Below the pieces are notes generated by a model. The model was not told the DNA's origin. It saw only the letters and a list, made by a program, of their open reading frames with translations, and searched no databases. From AP-15 sp963747735 (GTDB lineage Bacteria > Pseudomonadota > Alphaproteobacteria > ATCC43930 > CGMCC-115725), in NCBI GenBank assembly GCA_963747735.1, contig CAVVGE010000019.1:496001-560000 (forward strand): a stretch of 64,000 nucleotides of DNA. The letters run 5' to 3'. Shown here piece after piece: positions 16,640-25,599 of this stretch. Position 1 is the stretch's first letter. Each line of letters opens with the position of its first letter. A program made the translations under genes and the position numbers.

Positions 16640-17133
16640 GCTTGGCCCAGACCGCCGGACGCAGCATGGCGCGGCGGCAATTGCTGTGGGTGGTGCTGGC
16701 GGTGTCGCTGGCGCTGAACCTGTTCTTTGTGGCCGGCGCCTTATGGATTCGCCTGCAGCAGCCGCTCGCTCCGGCCACCCCGGAGGAGCGTTTGCAGCAG
16801 ATGGCGGGAGAGCTCAACCTCGACCCGCAGCAGCGCCAAGCCTTTGCGCAATATGCGCAGACCATGCGCGAAGAGCTCGCGCAAATGCGTGACAGCGTGC
16901 GGCCGCTGATCGGCCAAGCCTGGTCCGAGGTGGCAAAGCCGCGATCGGACGAGGGCAGGGTCATGCAGCTGCTCGACCAGGTGGCCGAGCAGCGGCGCGG
17001 GTTTCAACAAAAATTGACCGCGATGACCCACAGCTTCCTGGCACAATTGTCGCCCGAGCAGCGCGCGAAGTTCATCGTGCTGGCGCGGCACCGGCCATTG
17101 CCGTGGCATCCGCCGCCCGGCGGCTCGCGCTGA
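16636..17133 (+). CDS. Membrane-anchored periplasmic sensor-like protein (Spy/CpxP/heavy-metal resistance type)
   Basis: A 165-residue protein starting at GTG inside the stop codon of the anti-sigma-like gene. It has an N-terminal membrane anchor, LLWVVLAVSLALNLFFVAGA, then a helical periplasmic region with the LTxxQ-like repeats of the Spy/CpxP fold (ELNLDPQQRQAFAQYAQTM and FLAQLSPEQRAKFIVLARH), ending in a Pro/His-rich tail. In other bacteria such proteins bind misfolded proteins or metals and feed into sigma/anti-sigma modules. The operon sigma, anti-sigma, Spy-like therefore reads as one envelope-stress unit; the stimulus is unknown. Confidence 0.72.
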   Translation: MSLAQTAGRSMARRQLLWVVLAVSLALNLFFVAGALWIRLQQPLAPATPEERLQQMAGELNLDPQQRQAFAQYAQTMREELAQMRDSVRPLIGQAWSEVAKPRSDEGRVMQLLDQVAEQRRGFQQKLTAMTHSFLAQLSPEQRAKFIVLARHRPLPWHPPPGGSR

Positions 17134-17189
17134 CCCAGCTGCCGCCTTTTTCTGCAGCCGCCCCGGCTGCTGTGCCAGAGGAGCCGACA

Positions 17190-17963
17190 ATGGAGCCGAC
17201 TATGGCGACCCAGCTCGTTGCCGATCGCAGCCGGCGCGAATTTTTTCGCCTCGCCGCGAGCGTTGCAGCGGTGCTTTGCGCTGTGGGCTCACCGCTTGCC
17301 GCGTGGGGCCAAAATACCGGCGGCGCCCCGCTCAAGATCGGCATCGTCGGGGCCGGCCGGGAAGGCGGGGCGCTCGGTAAATTGCTGGTCAAGGCCGGCC
17401 ATCCGGTGATGTTTTCCTCGCGCCACCCCGAGGAATTGAAGGGGCTCGTCGCGGAGGCCGGCGCGCTCGCCAAGGCCGGCACAGTGGCCGAGGCGATCGC
17501 GTTTGGCGATGTTGTGCTGATCGTCTTGCCGTACACCGCGATGCAGCAGATCGGCAACGACCATGCCGCGGCGCTCGCGCAAAAGATGCTGGTCATCGAT
17601 GTCAGCAATCCGATCGCCCGACGCGACGGGGCCGATTTCGTCGGGAAGGTCGCGGCCGAGGGCGGGGCCGGGCTCGCCACCGCCAAGATGCTGCCCGGCT
17701 CGCACATCGTGCGCGCCTTCAACGCGATCGGCTATATGAAGATCGGCGCCGCCGCGCACCGCGCCGGTGAGCCGCTCGGCGTGCCGATCGCCGGCGACGA
17801 CCCGAAAGCGGTGGCGCTCGCCTCCGATTTGATCCGCCAGATGGGCTTTGAGCCGGTGCTGATCGGCGGGCTCGCCAAAGGCAAATACCTGGTCCCGGGC
17901 ACGCCGCTCGGCGGCGAGCACACGCCGGACGAATTGCGCAAGATCGCTGCCGGGCTCGGCTGA
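17190..17963 (+). CDS. NAD(P)-binding oxidoreductase, F420H2:NADP reductase-like, exported or membrane-targeted
   Basis: A 257-residue protein. The start ATG is preceded by AGAGGAG and gives MEPTMATQLVADRSRREFFR; this leader has a twin-arginine pattern (RSRREFFRLAAS) followed by a hydrophobic stretch, so Tat export is likely. The body is a Rossmann domain beginning KIGIVGAGREGGALGKLLVK, with FSSRHPEEL suggesting NADP specificity and VLPYTAMQQIG/DVSNPIARRDG typical of the F420-dependent NADP reductase family. A periplasmic NADP-binding enzyme would be odd, so the cofactor-loaded fold may be exported by Tat. Substrate unknown. Confidence 0.75.
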   Translation: MEPTMATQLVADRSRREFFRLAASVAAVLCAVGSPLAAWGQNTGGAPLKIGIVGAGREGGALGKLLVKAGHPVMFSSRHPEELKGLVAEAGALAKAGTVAEAIAFGDVVLIVLPYTAMQQIGNDHAAALAQKMLVIDVSNPIARRDGADFVGKVAAEGGAGLATAKMLPGSHIVRAFNAIGYMKIGAAAHRAGEPLGVPIAGDDPKAVALASDLIRQMGFEPVLIGGLAKGKYLVPGTPLGGEHTPDELRKIAAGLG

Positions 17964-17970
17964 GCGGCTC

Positions 17971-19296
17971 TTGAGCGACCGTCTCTATCGCCTGCTGCGC
18001 CGGTTTGTCGATATCCGGCGCGAGGAAGCACCGGTTGTCGCTTGGTGCTGGCTGTTTATCTTCGCGGTCCTGTCGTCCTATTACATCATGCGGCCGATCC
18101 GCGACCAGGCCGGGGTCGCGGGCGGGGTGCGCAACCTGCAATGGCTGTTCACCGGGACGCTCATCGGCATGGTGCTGGCCAATATTCCGTTCGCCTGGCT
18201 CGTCAAAAAGCTGCCGCGGCGGCGCTTTATCCCGATCACCTACCATTTCTTTGCCGCCAACATCGTGCTGTTTGCGGCGCTGTTGTATTGGGCCAGCGCG
18301 CAGCAGGCGATTTGGGTCGGCCGCGCATTTTTTATTTGGGTATCGGTCTATAACCTGTTCGTCGTCTCGGTGTTCTGGCAGATGAACGTCGATCTGTTCA
18401 GCTCCGAGCAGAGCAAGCGCTTGTTCGGGCTGATCGCCGCCGGCGCCTCGCTCGGCGCCATCGTCGGGTCGAGCGTGACCGCCGGGCTGGCGCGCCAGAT
18501 ATCGCCGATCTTTTTGCTGCTCGGCGCCGCGGTGCTGCTCGAAATCGCCGTGTTCAGCGTCGGCCGGCTGTCGCGTCTGTCGCCGGCGCTGCACGGCGGC
18601 AGGGCGCAGCGCGCGGCCGAGGAGGCGCCGATCGGCGGCAGTGTCTTTGCCGGCATCACCCACGCCTTCGGCTCGCGCTATCTGGTCAATGTCAGCCTCT
18701 TCGTGCTGCTGTTCACGGTGACCTCGACGATCCTTTATTTTCAGCAGGCCGGGATCGTCAGCAGCGGCATCCACGGGCGCGGTGCCCAGACCGCGTTCTT
18801 CGCCACCGTCGATTTGTGCGTCAACATCCTGACCTTGCTGATCCAGCTGTTTCTCACCGGGCGCCTCGTCGTGATCTTCGGCGTCGCGCTGACCCTGGCG
18901 CTGCTGCCGGCGTTGACGATCCTGGGGTTTGGCGCCTTGGCGCTGACGCCGACGATCGCCGCGGTCGCGGTCTTCCAGGTGCTGCGCCGGGCCGGCGACT
19001 ATGCGATCACCCGGCCGACCCGCGAGGTCTTGTTCACCGTCGTGCCGCGCGAGGACCGCTTCAAGGCCAAAGGCTTTATCGACACTGTGGTCTATCGCGC
19101 CGGCGACCAGATCGGCGCCTGGTCGGTTGCGTTGTTGCGCGGCGCCGGGCTCGCCACTGCCGAGATGGCGCTCGTCGCGATCCCGCTGGCCGCCTTCTGG
19201 CTGATCGACGCGCTGTGGCTCGGCCGCCGGCAAGAGCGGCTCGCCGCTGCACAAGCGCCGCCGCCAGCGGAATTGCGCGCCGGCGCGCCTTCGTGA
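17971..19296 (+). CDS. MFS carrier of the ATP/ADP-translocase-like group
   Basis: Integral membrane protein of 441 residues with about 10-12 hydrophobic helices. FAVLSSYYIMRPIRDQAG near residue 35 and the segment NVDLFSSEQSKRLFGLIAAG are characteristic of the nucleotide-translocase-related MFS family (NTT/TlcA-like) found in many free-living bacteria. Positively charged residues in RRAGDYAITRPTREVLFT and REDRFKAKGFIDTVVY also match that group. The transported molecule cannot be predicted; nucleotide exchange is only one option. The GTG/TTG-type start lies 7 bases after the preceding stop, suggesting cotranscription with the oxidoreductase. Confidence 0.75.
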   Translation: MSDRLYRLLRRFVDIRREEAPVVAWCWLFIFAVLSSYYIMRPIRDQAGVAGGVRNLQWLFTGTLIGMVLANIPFAWLVKKLPRRRFIPITYHFFAANIVLFAALLYWASAQQAIWVGRAFFIWVSVYNLFVVSVFWQMNVDLFSSEQSKRLFGLIAAGASLGAIVGSSVTAGLARQISPIFLLLGAAVLLEIAVFSVGRLSRLSPALHGGRAQRAAEEAPIGGSVFAGITHAFGSRYLVNVSLFVLLFTVTSTILYFQQAGIVSSGIHGRGAQTAFFATVDLCVNILTLLIQLFLTGRLVVIFGVALTLALLPALTILGFGALALTPTIAAVAVFQVLRRAGDYAITRPTREVLFTVVPREDRFKAKGFIDTVVYRAGDQIGAWSVALLRGAGLATAEMALVAIPLAAFWLIDALWLGRRQERLAAAQAPPPAELRAGAPS

Positions 19297-19309
19297 CAAA
19301 TTCTATCGG

Positions 19310-20707
19310 GTGAGGCGATTTTTCCTGGGCTTATTTTTCGTTTTGATGCTGGCGGCCGTGGTGCCGGCGGTTGCGGCGCCGGCGGCCTCCGGCCGGCTCC
19401 TGCTGTTTTCCGATGTCCATTTCGATCCGATGGCCGACCCGCTTCTGGTCGATCGGCTGGCCGCGGCGGCGCCGGTGGAATGGGCGGCCATTCTCGACCG
19501 CTCGCCCGATAAAAGCCTCGGCCGTTATGGCGCCGACACGACCTGGCCGCTGCTGCGTTCGGCCCTCGCCGCAATGAAGGCGGCGTTGCCGCATCCGGCC
19601 TTTGTCTTGATCACCGGCGATTTCCTCGCCCACGTGTTTCGCGGCAAGTTCGATGTGGCGGCGCGCGATCATTCGGACCCGGCGTACCGCAGCTTTGTCG
19701 GCAAGACGATGCGGTTTCTGGCGCTGCAGATGGCGGCGGCGTTCCCGCATACGCCGATCCTGCCGGCGCTCGGCAACAACGACGAAATCTGCGGCGACTT
19801 CAAATTGCAGCCGCACGGGCCATTTCTCGCCGACATGGCCGAAGTGATGCGCGGATTGGCCGATGGCGGCAAGCCGGAGCTCGACGCGGCCTGGACCGGC
19901 TACGGCAACTACCGGGCGACGGCCCCCGCTTTGCCGGGCGTCCGCCTCGTCTTCGCCAACACGGTCTTCTTCTCGCGCCGCTACCACGACGCCTGTGGCA
20001 CGCCGGGCGGCCCCGACCCCGGCCAGGCGACGCTCGACTGGCTCGCCACCGAGCTCGCCGCTGCCGCCGCGGCGCACCAGCAGGTCTGGCTCGTCTATCA
20101 TGTGCCGCCCGGCATCGACGGTTTTTCCACCTGGCGGCAAGGGTCGTGCCCGAACGGCATCGTGCCGATGTGGACCGGCCGTTACGCGCAGTCCTACGCC
20201 GCTTTGCTGCGCCGCTATCGCGCGACCGTCGTGGCGAGCTTTGCCGGCCACACCCATATGGACGATTTCCGCCTCGTCGGCGATGCTGCGGGCAAATTCG
20301 CTTTCACCCTGATGACGCCGGCGGTCAGCCCGATTTTCGGGCAAAACCCGGCCTTCCGCATTGTCACCTACGATGCCGCGGGCGCCGTTCTCGACCAGAC
20401 CACCTTCGGGCTCGCCAATCTTACCAAAGCCGGCGGCGATGTGCCGGCCGAATGGCGGCCCGAATATACCTTTACCCGCGAATGGGGCCTGCCGCGGGTC
20501 GATCTGGCGAGTCTCGATCGGCTGTACGCGATGATCGGCGAAGACCCCGCCCGCCGCGCGCGTTGGCAGACGCTTTATGTCGTTTCGAGCCCGGTATATT
20601 GGCCGCGCACCGGTGCGGGCGAAGCGCAGGCGGTCCGCGCCGCCTATTGCGCCGCCGGGCATGCCTCGATCGCCGGCTTTGCGCAATGCGATTGCGGCGG
20701 CAGATAG
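19310..20707 (+). CDS. Secreted calcineurin-like metallophosphoesterase (acid sphingomyelinase-like)
   Basis: A 465-residue exported hydrolase. The signal peptide is at residues 1-22 (FFLGLFFVLMLAAVVPAVAA). Metal-binding motifs follow in family order: SDVHFDP (residues 34-40), ITGDFLAH, LGNNDEICGD, VYHVPPGID and AGHTHMDDFRL. Paired Cys residues in the middle and C-terminal parts (CGD, CGTPGG, CNG, CAAGH, CDCGG) are consistent with disulfides outside the cytoplasm. The closest family is the ASMase-like branch of the metallophosphoesterases; whether it cuts a phospholipid, nucleotide or polyphosphate is unknown. It starts at GTG, 13 bases after the carrier gene. Confidence 0.85.
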   Translation: MRRFFLGLFFVLMLAAVVPAVAAPAASGRLLLFSDVHFDPMADPLLVDRLAAAAPVEWAAILDRSPDKSLGRYGADTTWPLLRSALAAMKAALPHPAFVLITGDFLAHVFRGKFDVAARDHSDPAYRSFVGKTMRFLALQMAAAFPHTPILPALGNNDEICGDFKLQPHGPFLADMAEVMRGLADGGKPELDAAWTGYGNYRATAPALPGVRLVFANTVFFSRRYHDACGTPGGPDPGQATLDWLATELAAAAAAHQQVWLVYHVPPGIDGFSTWRQGSCPNGIVPMWTGRYAQSYAALLRRYRATVVASFAGHTHMDDFRLVGDAAGKFAFTLMTPAVSPIFGQNPAFRIVTYDAAGAVLDQTTFGLANLTKAGGDVPAEWRPEYTFTREWGLPRVDLASLDRLYAMIGEDPARRARWQTLYVVSSPVYWPRTGAGEAQAVRAAYCAAGHASIAGFAQCDCGGR

Positions 20708-20780
20708 ACGGCCGCCCCAGGCGCCCCGCGCCCCGGCCGGCGGCCAGGGCGCGCGACACGCTTCCTGATGAATTGTTTCC

Positions 20781-21317
20781 TTATGAATTGCCGGGACCGG
20801 GCAACAGCTCGTTGGTCGCCGGACGGCAATTGATGTTGCGCAGGCTGGTGTATCGCCCGTAGGCAAGATCGACGTTGAGGTGCGAGCCGGCAGGCACGAT
20901 GACGCCGGTCGCCGTCGAGATGTGCACGGTGTACCAGCCCTGCGCGCCGCGCGGCACGACGATCAGCGGGCGCGGATCGAGGATGCTGCGGTTGTTGTTG
21001 CGCCAGACCCGACCGTCGGGCCCGACCAGCACCATTTCGAGATCGACCGGCGAGCCGCCGGCGGTCGTTTCTTTGAGCACATCGAGACGCAGGCAATATT
21101 GCGGCGAGCTGTGAACCTGGATGATGAACGGCTCGACGCTGCCGCCGGGATTGCTCAGGCTCGAGGTGATGTTGGCGTGCAGGACCGTAGCGTCGCAATC
21201 GAGCGTGTTGCAGGCGCTCGGCGGGTTCCAAATCGCCGAGCCGGCGAGGGCGACCTGCGTCGAGAATAATAGGCCTCCGAGCGCAGCAAGCGCAGTCGAT
21301 GCATGTGGCGATGTCAT
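20781..21317 (-). CDS. Secreted protein of unknown function
   Basis: A 178-residue protein starting at an ATG preceded by AAGGAG. The signal peptide reads STALAALGGLLFSTQVALAG and ends near residue 25. The mature part is a predicted beta-rich domain with four Cys (SACNTLDCDATV, QYCLRLDV, NINCRPATN) and the phrases VEPFIIQVHSSPQYCLRLDV and PLIVVPRGAQGWYTVHIST, which suggest a small extracellular beta-sandwich. I do not recognise the family. It is convergent with the metallophosphoesterase gene, 74 bases away. Confidence 0.7.
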   Translation of the reverse strand: MTSPHASTALAALGGLLFSTQVALAGSAIWNPPSACNTLDCDATVLHANITSSLSNPGGSVEPFIIQVHSSPQYCLRLDVLKETTAGGSPVDLEMVLVGPDGRVWRNNNRSILDPRPLIVVPRGAQGWYTVHISTATGVIVPAGSHLNVDLAYGRYTSLRNINCRPATNELLPGPGNS

Positions 21318-21465
21318 CTCGGCACTCCTTGTGTTCGGCCACGTCAGACGACGCAGCCGACACAAAGATTGCATAAACATTACGCCACGGTGCGTGAAGT
21401 AGCTCACACCTCGTAAATTATCGGCATCAATATGAACCAAATCTGACGAAGATTTGACGCGTCCG

Positions 21466-22107
21466 CTATTTGGTGCCGTACAGGCGGTCGCCGGCGTCGC
21501 CGAGGCCCGGCAGGATATAGCCGTGCGCGTCGAGGCAGCGGTCGAGCGCGGCGGCGACGATCGCCACCTCGGGAAAGACGCCGAGCACCCGCTCGACCCC
21601 TTCGGGCGCGGCGACGAGGCAAACAAATTTGATCGAGCGCGCTTCGAGCTCTTTGAGGCGCGAAATCGCCGCCACCGCCGAATTCCCGGTAGCGAGCATC
21701 GGATCGCACAAAATCACGTCGCGCTCGGCGAGATCGTCGGGCGTTTTCAGATAGTACTCGATCGCCTGCAAGGTCCGTGGCTCACGATAGATGCCGATAT
21801 GCCCGACCCGGGCCGAAGGCAAGAGATCGAGCATGCCGTCGAGAATGCCGTTCCCGGCGCGCAGGATCGACACCAGGCACAATTTCTTGCCCGACAACAG
21901 CGGAAATTCGCCCTGCTCGAGCGGCGTCTCGATCGCGGCGCCTTCTAGCGGCAGTTCGCGCGTCGCCTCGTAGGCCAACAGCAGGCTGATCTCGCGCAGC
22001 AGCCGCCGGAACTCCGCGGTCGAGGTTGCCCGGTCGCGCATCAGCGACAATTTGTGCTGGACCAGCGGATGGTCGACGACGGTAAAACGCCCTTTGGATC
22101 CCGGCAT
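21466..22107 (-). CDS. upp: Uracil phosphoribosyltransferase
   Basis: Salvage enzyme making UMP from uracil and PRPP (213 residues). The PRPP-binding loop is DVILCDPMLATGNSAVAAIS, and the uracil-site region is CLVSILRAGNGILDGMLDLL near residues 76-95. The C-terminal GYILPGLGDAGDRLYGTK is the family's uracil-recognition tail. Length is standard. It is divergent from rpsT with about 125 bases between the starts. Confidence 0.95.
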   Translation of the reverse strand: MPGSKGRFTVVDHPLVQHKLSLMRDRATSTAEFRRLLREISLLLAYEATRELPLEGAAIETPLEQGEFPLLSGKKLCLVSILRAGNGILDGMLDLLPSARVGHIGIYREPRTLQAIEYYLKTPDDLAERDVILCDPMLATGNSAVAAISRLKELEARSIKFVCLVAAPEGVERVLGVFPEVAIVAAALDRCLDAHGYILPGLGDAGDRLYGTK

Positions 22108-22176
22108 GATCGGTTCGCCCCCGAACGCTGATGTCCACCCCGCTACGATAGCCCGTATTCAAGAGGTGGTGCACGG

Positions 22177-22206
22177 TTGACGCGGGCGCGGCGGGGCGGC
22201 TAGAAG
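22177..22206 (+). promoter_or_regulatory. Candidate promoter for rpsT
   Basis: TTGACG (22177-22182) and TAGAAG (22201-22206) are separated by 18 bases, ending 29 bases before the rpsT start codon. TTGACG is a good alphaproteobacterial -35 element. The spacing and the short distance to a ribosomal protein gene make it plausible, but this is a visual match only. Confidence 0.4.
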
Positions 22207-22234
22207 ATCGCATTCGGATTTCTCGGCGAGCGGC

Positions 22235-22495
22235 ATGGCCAATCACAAATCGGCGGAAAAGCGTATCCGCCAGACAGAGAAGCGCACGGCGATCAACCGC
22301 GCCCGGAAAAGCCGGGTGCGCACCTTTGTCAAAAAGGTCGAAACCGCGATCGCCACCGGCGACAAAAGCGCCGCGCAAGAGGCATTGCGCCTGGCCCAGC
22401 CCGAGCTGCACCGCGCCGGGACCAAAGGCGTGCTCCACAAAAATACGATTTCGCGCAAGCTCTCGCGGCTCGCTACCCGCATCAACGCACTCTAA
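22235..22495 (+). CDS. rpsT: 30S ribosomal protein S20
   Basis: An 86-residue basic helical protein of the small ribosomal subunit. It begins MANHKSAEKRIRQTEKRTAI with the usual KSRVRTFVKKVETAI helix, and ends NTISRKLSRLATRINAL, all standard for S20. It is monocistronic. A GC-rich inverted repeat (22498-22520, containing GGCTCGAGCC) follows the stop codon but has no T-tract. The 180 bases to the next gene hold nothing else I recognise except that gene's ribosome binding site. Confidence 0.96.
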   Translation: MANHKSAEKRIRQTEKRTAINRARKSRVRTFVKKVETAIATGDKSAAQEALRLAQPELHRAGTKGVLHKNTISRKLSRLATRINAL

Positions 22496-22678
22496 AGACC
22501 CGGCGGCTCGAGCCGGGCTCCCCCAAGCGGGGCCATCGCAGCATCTCGTCTCCCCCGAGCGCTTTCCGTTAGCGGGCTTTCCCGCTGCGCTTGACGCGGC
22601 TGGCCGCGCGGTCTGATCATCAAGAAAATTTGCCTTAGCCGACGCGAAAACCGCGCGGCCCCTTGGGAGGAGACGAAG

Positions 22679-24061
22679 ATGAGCACGCTGAGCAGGCGCT
22701 CGATCATTCGCGCATCGTTGGGGCTCGTCGCGGCTGGAGGACTGGCGCGGCCCTACATCGCCAATGCCGCGGCGACGACCGCGATCGCATGGTGGGTGCA
22801 GGGCTTTATCCCGGAAGAAGACGCCTCGTTCCGCAAGACCGTCGCGGATTACGAGAAGGCGAGCGGCAACAAGATCGACTACAGCATCGTGCCGTTCGCG
22901 CCGTTGCGCCAAAAGATTGTTTCGGCGATCACCAGCGGCGTCGTGCCCGATGTCATCGAAGCCACCCCGCCCGAGGTGGTGCCGCTGCAAGCCTGGCAGG
23001 GCCAGTTGCTCGATGTCAGCGATGTGGTGGCGACCCAGAAATCGCAGTACGACCCGACCGCGCTCGAAGCCGCCAATTGCTACAACAATGTCGAAAAGCG
23101 GCGCAGCTTTTATTCGGTGCCGTTCGCCTGCGCGGTGACGCCGTTCCATGTCTGGGGCTCGCTGATCGAAAAGGCCGGCTACAAGATTTCCGACATGCCG
23201 AAGACCTGGGACGCCTTTATCGACTTCTTCAAGCCGGTCCAGGCAAAGCTGCGCGAGCAGGGCATGCGCCATACCTATGCCACCGGCTTTGTCGTCAGCA
23301 CGATCGGCAACGACCCGACCAACACCTTTCTCGCCTTTATGATCGCCTATGGCGGGATCGGCATCGTCAGCCGCGACGGCAAGCTCAACTCCAAAGACCC
23401 GCAAGTGCGCGAGGCGGCGATCAAGGCGCTGGAAAAGCTGAGCTCGCTCTACAAGGAGGGCTACATCCCGCCGGGCTCGGTCAACTGGAACGACGCCGAC
23501 GACAACAACGCGTTTCACTCCAAGCTGTGCGTGATGGATTACGACGGCACGATCTCGACCGAGGTCGCGATGTACCACGACAAGCAGGCCTACGACCACG
23601 ACATCCTGACCCTGCCCTTGCCGCTCAGCAACGAGGGCAAGCAATGTGTCGCCCAGTACGGGATCGTCCAGGGCATCATCCCCAAGGGCGCCAAGAACGT
23701 CGAGGTGGCCAAGGATTTCCTCAAATACCTGATCCAGCCGAAGGTGGAAGGCGAGTACCTGAAGGGCGGTCTCGGCCGCGCGCTGCCGGTGTTCAAGACG
23801 GTGGTCGAGCACGATCCGTGGTGGACCGACCCCAAGATCGACCCGCACCGCCCGCCTTACGTCAAGGAGGGGCTCTATGGCCCGACCAAGCCCGACTATT
23901 ACGCCTTCAACCCGGCCTGGGCGCAGGTCCGCACCGAGCATTGCTTCAATGTCGCTTTTGGCGACATCGTCAATGGCGGCATGAAGCCGCAAGACGCCGC
24001 CGACAAAGCCTGGAAGCGGGTCGAAACGATCTTCTCGAAATACCCGATCGCCGAGGGCTGA
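22679..24061 (+). CDS. ABC transporter solute-binding protein, Tat-exported, array copy 1 (class A)
   Basis: Family 1 extracellular solute-binding protein of 460 residues. The Tat signal is LSRRSIIRASLGLVAAGG, with the cleavage region at ARPYIANAAA. The mature part starts with a WW-QGF-P-ED block, then FAPLRQKIVSAITSGVVPD. The segment VIEATPPEVVPLQAWQG defines class A of this array, and the likely ligand-cleft motif WNDADDNNAFHSKLCVMD begins at residue 270, exactly as in the other five copies. The C-terminus is IFSKYPIAEG. The start follows TGGGAGGAGA. It is the first of six tandem paralogues leading into two permease genes. The family usually binds sugars or glycerol-phosphate-like compounds; the ligand here is unknown. 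Confidence 0.9.
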   Translation: MSTLSRRSIIRASLGLVAAGGLARPYIANAAATTAIAWWVQGFIPEEDASFRKTVADYEKASGNKIDYSIVPFAPLRQKIVSAITSGVVPDVIEATPPEVVPLQAWQGQLLDVSDVVATQKSQYDPTALEAANCYNNVEKRRSFYSVPFACAVTPFHVWGSLIEKAGYKISDMPKTWDAFIDFFKPVQAKLREQGMRHTYATGFVVSTIGNDPTNTFLAFMIAYGGIGIVSRDGKLNSKDPQVREAAIKALEKLSSLYKEGYIPPGSVNWNDADDNNAFHSKLCVMDYDGTISTEVAMYHDKQAYDHDILTLPLPLSNEGKQCVAQYGIVQGIIPKGAKNVEVAKDFLKYLIQPKVEGEYLKGGLGRALPVFKTVVEHDPWWTDPKIDPHRPPYVKEGLYGPTKPDYYAFNPAWAQVRTEHCFNVAFGDIVNGGMKPQDAADKAWKRVETIFSKYPIAEG

Positions 24062-24122
24062 TCCGGCCCACGGCCGCGGCGGGATTGAAAGCGAGCGGCG
24101 AGCGGTCCACACTCCCCGAGGA

Positions 24123-24143
24123 GGCACCGGCGAACACGGTGCC
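24123..24143 (+). promoter_or_regulatory. Intergenic hairpin upstream of array copy 2
   Basis: Perfect 7-bp stem GGCACCG/CGGTGCC with a 7-nt loop, about 20 bases before the copy 2 start codon and just ahead of its ribosome binding site GGGAGGA. A related hairpin with the same flanks (GAGG before, CCCCG after) precedes copy 3, and a third weaker version occurs at 28561-28590. It may protect or separate mRNA segments, as intergenic hairpins do in other binding-protein operons. Confidence 0.45.
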
Positions 24144-24163
24144 CCGGAACGGGAGGAACGACC

Positions 24164-25543
24164 ATGACGAGGCTGAGCCGGCGCTCGCTGATGCGGGCAT
24201 CGTTGGGGTTGGCTGCGGCAGGATCCCTGGCGCGGCCCTTTATCGCCAAGGCGGCAGCCAAAACCGCGACCGTGTGGTGGGTCCAGGGCTTTATTCCGGA
24301 GGAGGACGCGGCCTTTCGCAAGCTCGTCGCGGATTACGAAAAACAGAGCGGCAACACGATCGAGCACAGCATCGTGCCGTTCGCGCCGTTGCGCCAGAAG
24401 ATCATCTCGGCGATCACCAGCGGCGTGGTGCCGGACGTGATCAACGCCACCCCGCCCGAGGTTGTGCCGTTGCAGGCCTGGGAAGGCCGCCTCGAAGACG
24501 TCAGCGACGTCGTCGAAACCCAGGAATCGCATTACTTTCCGACTGCACTCGCCAGCGCCAAATGCTACAATCGTCTCGAAAAGCGGCGCAGCTATTACGC
24601 CGTGCCGATCGGGGGTGCCGTCTGGCCGTTCCACATCTGGGGCAGCCTGATCGAAAAGGCGGGCTTCAAGGTCTCCGACCTGCCCAAGACCTGGGACGCA
24701 TTTTGCGATTTCTTCAAGCCGGTGCAGCAAAAGCTGCGTGAGCAGGGTATGCGCCACACTTATGCCATGGGCTGGGTGGTCAGCACCGTCGGCAACGACC
24801 CGACGAGCACCTTCCAGGCGCATATGATCGCCTATGGCGGCAAGGACCTGGTCACCGCGGACGGCCGGCTGCACGCCCAAGACCCGCAGGTGCGCGAGGC
24901 GGTGGTGAAGGCGCTCGAGCGGCTGACCGGCGACTACAAGGGCGGCTTTGTGCCGCCGGGCTCGGTCAATTGGAACGACGCCGACGACAACAATGCCTTT
25001 CACTCGAAGCTTTGCGTGATGGATTTCGACGGCTCGCTGTCGACCGAGGTCGCGCTCTACCACGACAAGCAAGCCTACGACCACGACACGGTGACCCACG
25101 GCCTGCCGCTCAGCAACGACGGCAAGGAATTGCCGAGCCAATTCTTCACCGCCACCGCCTTCATTCCGAAGGAGGCGAAAAACGTCGCGGTGGCGAAGGA
25201 TTTCCTGAAATACATGATCGAGCCCAAGATCAACGGCGCGCTGTGGAAGAGCGGGCTCGCCCGGACGATGCCGGTGTTCCCTGAAGTCGTCAAAAACGAC
25301 CCGTGGTGGCTCGACCCCAGCGACCCGCACCGCGGGCCCTATATCCGACAGGGCCTCTTCGGGCCGACGATGCCGCTCTATTACGTCTACAGTCCGGCCT
25401 ACGCGCAGGTCCGCACCGAGCACCCGTTCAACGTCGCCTTTGCCGAGATCGTCACCGGCGGCGCCAAACCGGAAGTAGCGGCCGACAAGGCCTTGAAGCG
25501 GATCGAGGCGATCTTCGCCAAATACCCGATGGCCGAGGGCTGA
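24164..25543 (+). CDS. ABC transporter solute-binding protein, Tat-exported, array copy 2 (class A)
   Basis: Paralogue of 459 residues. Tat motif LSRRSLMRASLGLAAAG at the N-terminus, cleavage near PFIAKAAA. It keeps FAPLRQKIISAITSGVVPD, the class A segment VINATPPEVVPLQAWEG and the residue-270 motif WNDADDNNAFHSKLCVMDFD. It differs from copy 1 mainly in the ligand-side segments: YYAVPIGGAVWPFHIWGS and the second-lobe stretch SQFFTATAFIPKEAKNVAVA, which suggests altered specificity rather than a redundant copy. It lies 102 bases after copy 1, with a hairpin and its own ribosome binding site in the gap. The frame is intact. Confidence 0.9.
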   Translation: MTRLSRRSLMRASLGLAAAGSLARPFIAKAAAKTATVWWVQGFIPEEDAAFRKLVADYEKQSGNTIEHSIVPFAPLRQKIISAITSGVVPDVINATPPEVVPLQAWEGRLEDVSDVVETQESHYFPTALASAKCYNRLEKRRSYYAVPIGGAVWPFHIWGSLIEKAGFKVSDLPKTWDAFCDFFKPVQQKLREQGMRHTYAMGWVVSTVGNDPTSTFQAHMIAYGGKDLVTADGRLHAQDPQVREAVVKALERLTGDYKGGFVPPGSVNWNDADDNNAFHSKLCVMDFDGSLSTEVALYHDKQAYDHDTVTHGLPLSNDGKELPSQFFTATAFIPKEAKNVAVAKDFLKYMIEPKINGALWKSGLARTMPVFPEVVKNDPWWLDPSDPHRGPYIRQGLFGPTMPLYYVYSPAYAQVRTEHPFNVAFAEIVTGGAKPEVAADKALKRIEAIFAKYPMAEG

Positions 25544-25561
25544 AAACAAACATTTGGACGA

Positions 25562-25581
25562 GGCGCCGGCTACAGGTGCCC
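25562..25581 (+). promoter_or_regulatory. Intergenic hairpin upstream of array copy 3
   Basis: GGCGCC and GGTGCC face each other around a 7-nt loop (one G-T pair), followed by CCGAGC and the ribosome binding site GGGAGGA. Arrangement and flanks match the hairpin before copy 2, so the leader appears to have been duplicated together with the gene. Confidence 0.4.
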
Positions 25582-25599
25582 CGAGCATGGGAGGAAGAC

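Noticed and set aside
21782..25588. A very long minus-strand open frame (over 1,200 codons) opposite upp and the first array genes
   Set aside because: It is the mirror of high-GC coding DNA in the opposite strand; its translation is Arg/His/Asp-rich with no family signature, whereas upp and the binding proteins on the other frames are clear.
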